The notes under the pieces: generated by a model
Seen by the model: only the letters and a program-made list of their open reading frames with translations
The model's database searches: none
What the model was told of the DNA's origin: nothing
Assembly (NCBI RefSeq): GCF_000463015.1
Contig: NC_022234.1
Span: 868,001 to 932,000, forward strand
Origin: Variovorax paradoxus B4
GTDB taxonomy: Bacteria > Pseudomonadota > Gammaproteobacteria > Burkholderiales > Burkholderiaceae_C
DNA: 64,000 nt
Reading direction: 5' to 3'
Made by a program: the position numbers and the translations under genes
Shown: in pieces, positions 18,913 to 26,833 of the stretch
Layout of the letters: each line of letters opens with the position of its first letter
Position numbering within the stretch: the stretch's first letter is position 1

Positions 18913-20230
18913 CAGGCTGCTGAAATACCTCCCTTGAAGGGTCGCCCGAAAGCGGGCCTGAGGCGTTGTCTTTGCAGACCCACAAAACCTGCTCCGATGC
19001 GCGGCCCTGACACATTCACCGAAGGTTTGTTCACCATGAGACGGCTGGACGACTTCGTTCCCGCCGACCATCCGCTGCGCCGCATCCGGGTGATGGTCAA
19101 TGAGGCGCTGGCCAAGATGGACGAGTTGTTCTCTCGGATGTACGAGGCCGACATCAAGGGCGGCCGCCCGAGCATCGCGCCGGAGAAGCTGCTGCGGGCG
19201 ATGCTGTTGCAGATCCTGTTCAGCATCCGCTCGGAGCGCCAGCTCATGGAGCAGACGCAATACAACATGCTGTTTCGCTGGTTCATCGGCCTGGCGATGG
19301 ACGACGCGGTGTGGGTGCCGACGGTGTTCAGCAAGAACCGCCAGCGCCTGATCGAGCACGACGCGGTCGTCGCCTTCTTCAACGAAGTGCTGGAGACGGC
19401 GGAGAACAAGGATTGGTTGTCGGGAGAGCACTTCAGCGTCGATGGCACGCTGATCCAGGCCTGGGCAGGACACAAGAGCTTCGTTCGCAAGGACGGTGAC
19501 GACGATGCCGGCAGCGGCGGGGACTTCAAGGGGCAGCGACGCAGCAACGAAACGCACGAGTCGAAGACCGATCCCGATTCGAGGCTGTACCGCAAGGGCA
19601 AGACTGCCAGCGAGTTGCGCTACATGGGGCACACGCTGACCGACAACCGTCACGGCCTGGTCGTCAACGCCATGGTCACGCAAGCCGACGGCTTTGCCGA
19701 ACGCGAAGCGGCCAAGGTCATGATCAGGGACGCACGTCAAGCCACCGCGAGCCCGGATACCGAGGTCACGCTCGGTGCCGACAAGGGCTATGACGCGGCC
19801 GAGTTCATCGAGGCGCTGCATCGCATGAACGTCACGCCGCATGTGGCGCAGAACAAAGCGGGGCGTCGTTCGGCGGTGGCCGACGAGATCGCCCGGAGCG
19901 AGGGCTATGCGATCTCGCAGCGCAAGCGAAAGCTCATCGAGCAAGGCTTCGGCTGGGCCAAGTTCGTCGGCCCCATCCGGCAGGTGATGGTGCGCGGCAT
20001 CCAGAAGGTCGACCAGTTGTTCGTGCTGACGATGGCCGCCTACAACCTCGTGCGCATGCGGACCTTGGCAGAAGTCCGTCCGTTGGCCTCGTAGCGGGGC
20101 AACGAGAGCCGAAAACGGGCTCTCGAAACGGGAAAACGGCGACGGCAGCGAACCTGGAACGCAGAAATCGCCCAATCGCCTTCTTCAGGCCGCAGGATGT
20201 CGTCGGCGCGCTTGGTACTTCAGCAGCCTG
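18913..20230 (+). mobile_element. IS5-family insertion sequence with CTAA target duplication
   Basis: A 1318-bp element with 17-bp inverted ends CAGGCTGCTGAARTACC (18913-18929, and inverted at 20214-20230; one mismatch). It is flanked by direct repeats CTAA at 18909-18912 and 20231-20234, the 4-bp CTAR-type duplication expected for IS5-type elements. Intact ends, duplication and transposase indicate a recent insertion. Confidence 0.93.
18997..20094 (+). CDS. IS5-family transposase
   Basis: A 365-aa DDE transposase. Visible parts are the N-terminal IS5-type region (LRRIRVMVNEAL, RPSIAPEKLLRAMLLQ), the first catalytic aspartate in FSVDGTLIQAW, the second in LGADKGYDAAEF, and the acidic residue in the C-terminal QRKRKLIEQGFGWAK segment. 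The start at 18997 (MRGPDTFTEGL) is the first ATG and matches the usual start of this group; a TTG at 18934 would add 21 residues. It appears intact. Confidence 0.92.
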   Translation: MRGPDTFTEGLFTMRRLDDFVPADHPLRRIRVMVNEALAKMDELFSRMYEADIKGGRPSIAPEKLLRAMLLQILFSIRSERQLMEQTQYNMLFRWFIGLAMDDAVWVPTVFSKNRQRLIEHDAVVAFFNEVLETAENKDWLSGEHFSVDGTLIQAWAGHKSFVRKDGDDDAGSGGDFKGQRRSNETHESKTDPDSRLYRKGKTASELRYMGHTLTDNRHGLVVNAMVTQADGFAEREAAKVMIRDARQATASPDTEVTLGADKGYDAAEFIEALHRMNVTPHVAQNKAGRRSAVADEIARSEGYAISQRKRKLIEQGFGWAKFVGPIRQVMVRGIQKVDQLFVLTMAAYNLVRMRTLAEVRPLAS

Positions 20231-20234
20231 CTAA

Positions 20235-20687
20235 GCCCTCGCAGCAGCAAGCGTCACCGCCTCTAGCGGTGCCTTCGCCTGCTGCTGCATTCCTGCTCGG
20301 CGATGTTCTTCGCGCCGAGTTTCGACGGCGATCTGTGAGCGCATCCTCCACTCGCCAATGGTGGCTGCGCCTCGCAGACCAGCACCCTCTCTCCCGTGCC
20401 TCGAGTGCCTTCTTGCCATGCCACGGCCCCGTCGCCGAGGGCACAGCCATGCGCTTTCAGGGCACGCCTCGGGTCGAACTGAAGCGCCCTCGCGCGCCTA
20501 TTGATTCCGTTGGCTCACTGCGGCGTTTCGCTCGAAAGGTCTACCGCATTGACCTGCCCAAACCTAGATTTGAGTGCGACAGATGCACAACGCGCGAACC
20601 ACTCTTTTTCGTCGCATGCATCGACTGTCTGCCCCCTTCAACGGGGTTTCCGTTCGAGGGGTTCGCTCAAATTTTCAGGAGTAGTTG
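20235..20687. other. Intergenic region with one recognisable signal
   Basis: About 450 bp between the IS5-type element and the GMC dehydrogenase operon. No reading frame here has a plausible start, ribosome site or family resemblance. The only structure I see is copy 2 of the shared promoter element (20500-20570). It was presumably the downstream flank of the AhpD-like gene before the insertion. Confidence 0.6.
20500..20570 (+). promoter_or_regulatory. Shared 71-bp promoter element, copy 2
   Basis: ATTGATTC at 20500, a weak second block (CACTGCGGCG at 20516), CTACCG at 20541-20546 and CTAGATT at 20564-20570. Spacing is identical to the other copies (41 nt, then 17 nt), although blocks 1 and 2 are the most diverged of the set. 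It precedes the GMC dehydrogenase operon, with a predicted leader of about 110 nt. Confidence 0.65.
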
Positions 20688-20921
20688 ATGACGAAAAGAA
20701 TCTTCTTTGCGGCACTGCTGGTCAGTCTCACGGCCTCGGTCTCGATCTATGCGATTCAGCCGGCCGGTGCTGTCGCCATTCTTCAAGCAACGAGCGATGC
20801 CTCGGTCGCAATCCCCTTCCCCTCGTCCGATCTCTCCTATCCGGCGCCCCAAGAGCCGATGGACCGCACGCCGATCACGCCGACCGAAACAGTGGGCGCC
20901 GCGAAATACGAACCCTTCTGA
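20688..20921 (+). CDS. Small exported protein of the GMC dehydrogenase operon
   Basis: A 77-aa protein with an N-terminal signal peptide (KRIFFAALLVSLTASVSIYA, cleavage near residue 28) and a short proline-rich mature region. The start at 20688 has AGGAG five bases upstream. I do not recognise a family. It is the first gene after a shared promoter element and lies 61 bp before the gamma-like subunit, so it may be an accessory or assembly factor of the dehydrogenase. That role is inferred only from position. Confidence 0.6.
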   Translation: MTKRIFFAALLVSLTASVSIYAIQPAGAVAILQATSDASVAIPFPSSDLSYPAPQEPMDRTPITPTETVGAAKYEPF

Positions 20922-20982
20922 TCGATGCGCTGAAACGCACGCGTCCTTCGCGCAACCTTCTTGCCCCTCGAAGAAAGACCCC

Positions 20983-21732
20983 ATGTCCCTCAACGACCGA
21001 GAGCCGCCCGCGCGGCGTCTCTTCCTGCGCCAGATCGGCGGCGCTTCCAGCGTCGCAGCGCTCGCGGCGCCCGCACTGCTGGGTGGCCTCGCCAGTCCGC
21101 TCGCTTCGGCGCAGGACGCCGCGGCCCGCCCGGCCGACACTGCCCGCTCTTCGGGCTACTTGTCGCTGGGCCCGCAGGAGGCCGCCTGCGTCGAGGCCCT
21201 CGTCAACGTGATGTGTCCGGCCGATGCCATGACACCGAACGGTGTCGATTGCGGCTTGCACCTGTACATCGATCGCCAGCTGGCCGGCGCCTGGGGACGT
21301 GGCGACCAGCTCTATCGCCAGGGCCCCTGGCGCCCTGGCAAACCGCAACAGGGCTACCAGTCGCCCCTCGCACCGGAGCAGCACTTCAAGGCCGGCCTCG
21401 CAGTGCTGCGCCGCGAGGCTCAGCAACGCACGGGCAAGGCCATCGAGCAGCTCGAGGCCGGCCCGCTCGACGTCCTGCTGCAGGAGGTCGATGCCGGCCG
21501 GATGGACGACGAGCGCTATGCGCTCGGTGCGTGGTTCAACGACTTTTTCTATCCGCTGTTCGTTCAAGCCTGCTTTGCCGACCCGATGTACGGCGGCAAC
21601 CGCGACAAAGTTTTCTGGCGCGCCGTCGGCTTCCCCGGCCTGCCCGCCTTTCACGGCCGCAACGTGGTCCAGTACCGCGGCCTGCCTTTTCCCGGTGCGG
21701 CCAAGCCGCAGTCGATCGAGGACTTCAGCTGA
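20983..21732 (+). CDS. Gluconate 2-dehydrogenase subunit 3 (gamma) family protein
   Basis: A 249-aa exported small subunit with a twin-arginine signal (ARRLFLRQIGG) and cleavage near SAQ-D (residue 43). The body has the subunit-3 features NVMCPADAMTPNGVDCGLHLYID and FYPLFVQACFADPMYGG. In FAD-dependent glucose, gluconate and fructose dehydrogenases this subunit carries the folded GMC subunit through the Tat pathway, because the GMC subunit has no signal of its own. Here too the GMC protein 13 bp downstream lacks a signal, so this gene is its export partner. Confidence 0.88.
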   Translation: MSLNDREPPARRLFLRQIGGASSVAALAAPALLGGLASPLASAQDAAARPADTARSSGYLSLGPQEAACVEALVNVMCPADAMTPNGVDCGLHLYIDRQLAGAWGRGDQLYRQGPWRPGKPQQGYQSPLAPEQHFKAGLAVLRREAQQRTGKAIEQLEAGPLDVLLQEVDAGRMDDERYALGAWFNDFFYPLFVQACFADPMYGGNRDKVFWRAVGFPGLPAFHGRNVVQYRGLPFPGAAKPQSIEDFS

Positions 21733-21745
21733 AGGCTCAACACCC

Positions 21746-23506
21746 ATGACTCACAAACTTCCCAAACGCGCCGTCGTCTTCGTCGGCGGCGGCCTCACCG
21801 CCGGCCTGGCGGCGCGGCAGATGATGAACTCCGGCATCGACGTGCTGGTGCTCGAGCGCGGTGGCGATCTCGCCGGCAGTGCGGCTGCCACACTGCCCAA
21901 CCAGCGCGACGAATTGCGCTGGGGCGTGCGCAACAGCCTGGTGCAGAACTGGGCCAACGAAACCTACACGTTACGTCATTCAATCAGCGAGAGCGCGCTG
22001 CCGGTACGCCGCATGGAAGCCTTCCTTCCCGGCGAAGGCATGGGCGGCGCGGCCAATCACTGGAACGGCCAGACCTGGCGGTGGGCCGAGTACGACCCGG
22101 CTCTGCGCACACGCCTCGAGTCCCGCTACGGCAAGGCCGCGATCCCGCGCGAGATGACGGTGCAGGACTGGGGCGTCAGCTACGCACAGATGGAGCCGTA
22201 CCACGACCTGTTCGAGCGGCTCTTCGGCATCGCGGGCCAGGCGGGCAATGTCGGGGGGCAACTGATCGAAGGCGGCAACCCCTTCGAGGCGCCCCGAAAA
22301 CGCGGCTTTCCGCAGCCGCCGCTCGAGATCCTCGAGTCGGGCCGCGTCTTCAAGGCTGCCGCGCAAAGCCTCGGCTACAAGCCGTTCCCGCTGCCCGCGG
22401 CCAACTCTCCGCGCGCCTACACCAACCCCGATGGTGCGAGCCTCGCGCCGTGCCAGTACTGCGGCCACTGCGAGCGCTTCATCTGCGAGGCCAATGCCAA
22501 GGCCAGTCCGGCGGTGCTGCTGTATCCCCTGCTGCTGAAACAGCGAAATTTCGAGATCCGTCTTCACTCGCAGGTGACCGGCCTCGTCTATGACAAGCAC
22601 GCCAGGCGCGTGACGGCCGTGCGGTTCATCGATCTGCAGACCGCGCAAGCGTACGAGCAACCGGCCGACGTCGTCGTGCTGTCCGGTTTCACCATGACCA
22701 ACACCAAGCTGCTGCTCACGAGCGGCATCGGGCGTCCCTACGACCCGAAGGCGGGCAAGGGCGTGGTCGGCAAGAACTTCTGCTACCAGGTGATGTCATC
22801 GGTGCCGGTGTTCTTCAAGGACCGCTGGATCAACCCCTTCATGGCGTCCGGCGCCTCGCAGATGGTGGTGGATGAATTCAACGGCGACAACTTCGACCAC
22901 GCAGGGCTGGGCTTCTTCGGCGGCGGCTACATCTACTCGAACGTGACGAACGGCCGCCCCATCAATGCCCGGCTCCATCCGGCCGGAACGCCGCGCTGGG
23001 GATCCGCGTGGAAGCAGGCCAATGCCGACTGGTACGCGCACGCCTTCAACGTCGCGGTGCATGGCAGCAACTACCCGCACAGCCATAACTACCTCGACCT
23101 CGATCCGACGTACCGCGATGCCTACGGCTCGCCGCTGCTGCGCATGACGTTCAATTTCCGCGAGAACGACCATCGGATGAGCGAGTACGTCACTGACAAG
23201 GCCGCCGGTATTGCGCGCGCCATGGGTGCCACGAAGGTCGGCGCACCGCAACCCCGGCGCGGCGACTTCGACGCGCGGCAGTACCAGACGACGCACACCA
23301 CCGGCGGCACGGTCATGGGTGCCGACCCGTCGACGAGCGTGGTGTCGCCCCACCTGCAGCACTGGGATGCGCAGAACCTCTTCGTGGTCGGCGCATCCGT
23401 GTACGCGCACAACGCGGGCTACAACCCCACCGGTCCGCTCGCGGCATTGGCACTGCGCCTTGGCGACGACCTGGTGCGCTATGCCAGGCAACCGCGCATG
23501 CTTTGA
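21746..23506 (+). CDS. GMC-family FAD dehydrogenase with Fe-S-type cysteine motif
   Basis: A 586-aa flavoprotein of the gluconate/glucose 2-dehydrogenase large-subunit type. The FAD-binding VFVGGGLTAGLAA motif is at the N-terminus, and the GMC C-terminal AHNAGYNPTGPLAALALRL carries the catalytic His/Asn region. C236-x2-C239-x2-C242-x4-C247 (PCQYCGHCERFIC) probably binds an iron-sulfur cluster, as in the FAD glucose dehydrogenase of Burkholderia, though the spacing differs. Export is probably by the Tat signal of the preceding subunit. Electrons would pass to the cytochrome encoded 10 bp downstream. The substrate is probably a sugar or polyol but cannot be specified. Confidence 0.9.
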   Translation: MTHKLPKRAVVFVGGGLTAGLAARQMMNSGIDVLVLERGGDLAGSAAATLPNQRDELRWGVRNSLVQNWANETYTLRHSISESALPVRRMEAFLPGEGMGGAANHWNGQTWRWAEYDPALRTRLESRYGKAAIPREMTVQDWGVSYAQMEPYHDLFERLFGIAGQAGNVGGQLIEGGNPFEAPRKRGFPQPPLEILESGRVFKAAAQSLGYKPFPLPAANSPRAYTNPDGASLAPCQYCGHCERFICEANAKASPAVLLYPLLLKQRNFEIRLHSQVTGLVYDKHARRVTAVRFIDLQTAQAYEQPADVVVLSGFTMTNTKLLLTSGIGRPYDPKAGKGVVGKNFCYQVMSSVPVFFKDRWINPFMASGASQMVVDEFNGDNFDHAGLGFFGGGYIYSNVTNGRPINARLHPAGTPRWGSAWKQANADWYAHAFNVAVHGSNYPHSHNYLDLDPTYRDAYGSPLLRMTFNFRENDHRMSEYVTDKAAGIARAMGATKVGAPQPRRGDFDARQYQTTHTTGGTVMGADPSTSVVSPHLQHWDAQNLFVVGASVYAHNAGYNPTGPLAALALRLGDDLVRYARQPRML

Positions 23507-23516
23507 GGAGCCCGTC

Positions 23517-23873
23517 ATGCGAACACTCCTTCTCTCGGCCTGCGCCGCGGCATTCGTGAACCTGGCGCACGGTCAATCGGCCGTGCAGCCGCCCAAGACA
23601 TGGACGACCTGCGCGGCATGCCATGCGGCGCAAGGCGCAGCCGCCATTGGGCCGCCGCTTGCCGGCGTAGTGGGCCGAAAGGCCGGCTCGTCGCCGGGGT
23701 TCGGCTACAGCCGAGCCATGAAGAATGCACAGATCACCTGGGACGACAAATCCCTGGCCGCCTTCCTGAGCGATCCGCAGCAAGCCGTGCCGGGCAACAG
23801 GATGCCTTTTGCAGGCGTTACCGATCCCGGTGAAGTTGCGGAACTCGTCAGGTACCTGAAGACGCTGCGATAG
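23517..23873 (+). CDS. Monohaem cytochrome c, electron acceptor of the GMC dehydrogenase
   Basis: A 118-aa class I cytochrome c with a signal peptide (cleavage near HGQ-S, residue 20), the haem motif CAACH (C32, C35, H36) and the methionine ligand in NRMPFAG. GAGGAG precedes the ATG at 23517. Related dehydrogenases usually have a larger membrane-anchored di- or tri-haem subunit. This one is a small soluble monohaem carrier, so electrons must go on to a separate oxidase or quinone step. Confidence 0.92.
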   Translation: MRTLLLSACAAAFVNLAHGQSAVQPPKTWTTCAACHAAQGAAAIGPPLAGVVGRKAGSSPGFGYSRAMKNAQITWDDKSLAAFLSDPQQAVPGNRMPFAGVTDPGEVAELVRYLKTLR

Positions 23874-24097
23874 CAGGCCGCCTTTATTCACTGGTGGCTT
23901 CGGGCTGCATGCCCCTATGACTTATGGACTTCAGGGACTAGAGCCCGACGTCGCGCGATGCCGCGCTACGATCTCGAACAGAAACTTGAGTCTCAACGCA
24001 TGGAAACCGCCCGCCCGATCCGCCTATCCGGTCAACAGCCCTGCGTGGCCCGTGCCCAGCTCCCGGCGACGTGAGACGGCCAGTACGCAGACTCATC

Positions 24098-26833
24098 ATG
24101 CAAGCGCAGTCCGAGGAGCCACCTGACCCAGCGTCGACGGAAGTCCGGTGGTACTTCGGCGATTTCGTTGTCTGGGAGGCGCAGCGCCGGTTCGAGCGCT
24201 CCGGCGACACCGTGCGGCTGGGGCCACGCTCTTTCGATCTGCTGCTGCAACTGATCAAGCGGGCCGGTGAACTCGTGAGCAAGGACGACCTGCTCGCAGC
24301 GGTCTGGCGTGGCGTCGTGGTCGAAGAGGCCAGCGTGCGGGTCCACATGTCGACGCTTCGCAAGGCGCTGGGCGAACCCGGCGACAGCGACGAATGCAAG
24401 GAGTGGATCTCCAACGTTCCGCTGCGCGGCTACCGCTTCAACGGACGTGTCCGGCGCGAGGCGACCGGCATCCCGGCCAGGCCCGTGGCACTGGAACCAC
24501 TGCCCGACCCCGGCTTCACCCCGCTGCCGGTTCGGATGACGGAACTCGTCGGTCGCGAAGCCGACGCAGCGAGCGTTCTCGAAGCGCTCGAAACGCACCG
24601 GCTGGTCACGATCGTAGGCACGGGTGGCATCGGCAAGACCCGTCTCGCGATCCACGCCGCCGAGAGCCATCAGCACACGCACGGCACGGAGATCGCCTTC
24701 GTCGATCTGTCGTCGCTGATCTCCCAGGCTCACGTGCTCGGCACCCTGGCGCGCGCCGTGGGGGTGCCCGCCGACCTGCCCGACACCGTCGGGGCCATCA
24801 CGCACCGCCTGATGGGGCGCACCGTGCTGCTGTTGATCGACAACTGCGAGCACGTGGTGGACTCCTTGGCGCCGCCGATCGCCGGCTTGCTTTCCGTGCT
24901 GCCCGACCTGCGCATCCTGGCAACCAGCCGCGAGGCGCTTCGCGTGACGGGCGAGTATGTTTTCCGGTTGCCGGCGCTTGCCATCCCGAGCGCCGAGCAA
25001 CTCTCGCTCACGCAGGCACTGCACTGGCCGTCCGTGGAATTGCTGGTCGAGCGGGCCAAGGCCGCGGGTGCGGGTGCGTTCGACGAATCGCATGGCCCCC
25101 TGCTGGCCCAGATCACCAGGCAGGTCGACGGCATCCCCCTGGCCATCGAACTGGTGGCCGCGCGCCTGGGCGTGCAGCCGGTCGTCGATCTGGCGCGCAG
25201 GCTGGACGACCACATGCGCCTCTATGCCTTCAGCCGCGCCGCGCTCGCACGGCACCGAACGCTCGCCGCAGCGCTGGACTGGAGCATCGCGCTTCTGAGC
25301 GATACGGAACTGCGGCTCTTTCGCTGGTTGTCGGTGTTTCGGGGGCGCTTCGATGTGGAATCCGCGCTAGGCGTGAGCGCCGGCGGCCTGGACGCCGAGG
25401 TGGCATTCGACGCACTGATCTCTCTGGTCAACAAGTCGCTTGTCTTCTTCGACAGCAACGACGCTGTCGCGCCCTACCGGCTGCTGGACACGACGCGAAG
25501 CTATGCCGCTGCGCTTCTCGCGCAGAGTGATGAACGACCGGCATTGCTGCGGCGCCATGCGGTCCTCATGCGCGATCTCATGAAGGCTGCGGCGGCGGAA
25601 CTCTCTGACCTGACCGAGCAGGCCTGGGCCGACCGTTATGCACACCGCCTGGACGACGTGCGCTTTGCACTCGAAGCCTGCCTGACGCAGCAGCCCGACG
25701 CGAAGATGGCCGCCTCGCTGGTGACGGCTTCCGCGCCATTGTGGTTTCACCTGGCCCAGGTCGTCGAATACCGCGACCGGGTCTCCGCAGCGCTAGCACT
25801 GGTCGATCGTCAACCCACGCGCGACACGGAAACGGCGACCTGGCTGAACACGGCCCTGGTCAGCGCCCTGCTCCACACCGGCAGATCCACACCGGAGTTG
25901 GGTGCCGCCGCGGACCAGGCCCTGGCCGGCGCGCTTGCCGTCAAGATCCCCGTGCTGGAACTGCAAGCCCGTTGGGGGCGGTGCACGCACGACATGTTCC
26001 GCGGCGAGTATTCGGCGGCCTTGGATCAGGCGCACACGCTGATGGCGGCCGCGCAATCCTGGTCCGACCCCGCCGCGCTCAATCTCGCCCACCGGGTGAC
26101 GGCAATGGCCAGCCACTTTTGCGGCCACTTCGATGTGGCGAGGATGCACAGCGAAGCATCGGTGCGCATCGGCGGCGGCCTCGGCCATGCCCGGGCCAAC
26201 ATGGTGGGGGTCAACGCCATCGTTGCGGCGAAAGCCATGCTGAGCCGGACGCTCTGGGTCCAAGGGGAAACGGCCCGGGCCCTGGAAGAGGCCAGCGACG
26301 CGGTGGACCGAGCGCAGGCGGCCGGCAAGTCCGTCTCTCTGTGCTCCGCGCTGTATGGCGCCTGCCCGGTCGCGCTGTGGGCCGGAGAACTCGAGCTTGC
26401 CGCTCAATGGATTCACTTGATGACGGACGAAGCACAGCGCAAGGGCCTGGTGGGCTGGCTGCGCTATGCCGAATGGTTCTCCCAAGGGCTGCAGTTGGGC
26501 ATCGCGCCGGACCGGGACCTTTACGTGCGTGAGGTGGCCGGCCAGCTCTCAAGCTATGACGCACCCCACAGGGAGATGCTCGCGACCTTCTGCATCGACT
26601 GGGTCGACGACGAGATGATCGAGCGCGTCTCGCGCGGAGACAGTCCATGGATCGCCGCCGAGGTCTGGCGCGCTGCCGGCTGGCGCGCGGAGCAGAACGC
26701 TGCACCCGACGAGGCAGACGCTTTCTACCTCCGGGCAATCGAGACTGCGAGGCAACAAGGCGCCATCGCCTGGGAAAAGCGCGCCGCACTGGCACGGGTC
26801 CGCCGGCCCGGCGCGCAGCCGGTTCATCGCTGA
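24098..26833 (+). CDS. Winged-helix / STAND ATPase / TPR transcriptional regulator, paralogue 1
   Basis: A 911-aa signalling regulator. An OmpR/PhoB-type winged helix (about residues 17-117) is followed by a STAND NTPase with Walker A GTGGIGKT (174-181), Walker B LLLIDNCEH and the GIPLAIELVAARLG motif. A long helical, TPR-like C-terminal half follows (about 430-911), which in this class senses an inducer and opens the ATPase. Two paralogues lie at 26824-29529 and 33846-36716. The stop overlaps the convergent paralogue 2 by 10 bp. The start at 24098 has no strong ribosome site, and a GTG nine codons upstream is possible. Its signal and targets are unknown. Confidence 0.88.
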   Translation: MQAQSEEPPDPASTEVRWYFGDFVVWEAQRRFERSGDTVRLGPRSFDLLLQLIKRAGELVSKDDLLAAVWRGVVVEEASVRVHMSTLRKALGEPGDSDECKEWISNVPLRGYRFNGRVRREATGIPARPVALEPLPDPGFTPLPVRMTELVGREADAASVLEALETHRLVTIVGTGGIGKTRLAIHAAESHQHTHGTEIAFVDLSSLISQAHVLGTLARAVGVPADLPDTVGAITHRLMGRTVLLLIDNCEHVVDSLAPPIAGLLSVLPDLRILATSREALRVTGEYVFRLPALAIPSAEQLSLTQALHWPSVELLVERAKAAGAGAFDESHGPLLAQITRQVDGIPLAIELVAARLGVQPVVDLARRLDDHMRLYAFSRAALARHRTLAAALDWSIALLSDTELRLFRWLSVFRGRFDVESALGVSAGGLDAEVAFDALISLVNKSLVFFDSNDAVAPYRLLDTTRSYAAALLAQSDERPALLRRHAVLMRDLMKAAAAELSDLTEQAWADRYAHRLDDVRFALEACLTQQPDAKMAASLVTASAPLWFHLAQVVEYRDRVSAALALVDRQPTRDTETATWLNTALVSALLHTGRSTPELGAAADQALAGALAVKIPVLELQARWGRCTHDMFRGEYSAALDQAHTLMAAAQSWSDPAALNLAHRVTAMASHFCGHFDVARMHSEASVRIGGGLGHARANMVGVNAIVAAKAMLSRTLWVQGETARALEEASDAVDRAQAAGKSVSLCSALYGACPVALWAGELELAAQWIHLMTDEAQRKGLVGWLRYAEWFSQGLQLGIAPDRDLYVREVAGQLSSYDAPHREMLATFCIDWVDDEMIERVSRGDSPWIAAEVWRAAGWRAEQNAAPDEADAFYLRAIETARQQGAIAWEKRAALARVRRPGAQPVHR

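Noticed and set aside
20197..20688. Coding region between the IS5-type element and the GMC operon
   Set aside because: The 163-codon frame begins inside the IS, has no ribosome site or family likeness, and runs through promoter copy 2.
23902..23972. A thirteenth promoter module before STAND regulator 1
   Set aside because: A CTACGAT is present at 23966, but the -35 position reads GCCCGA and the two upstream blocks are absent at the required distances.
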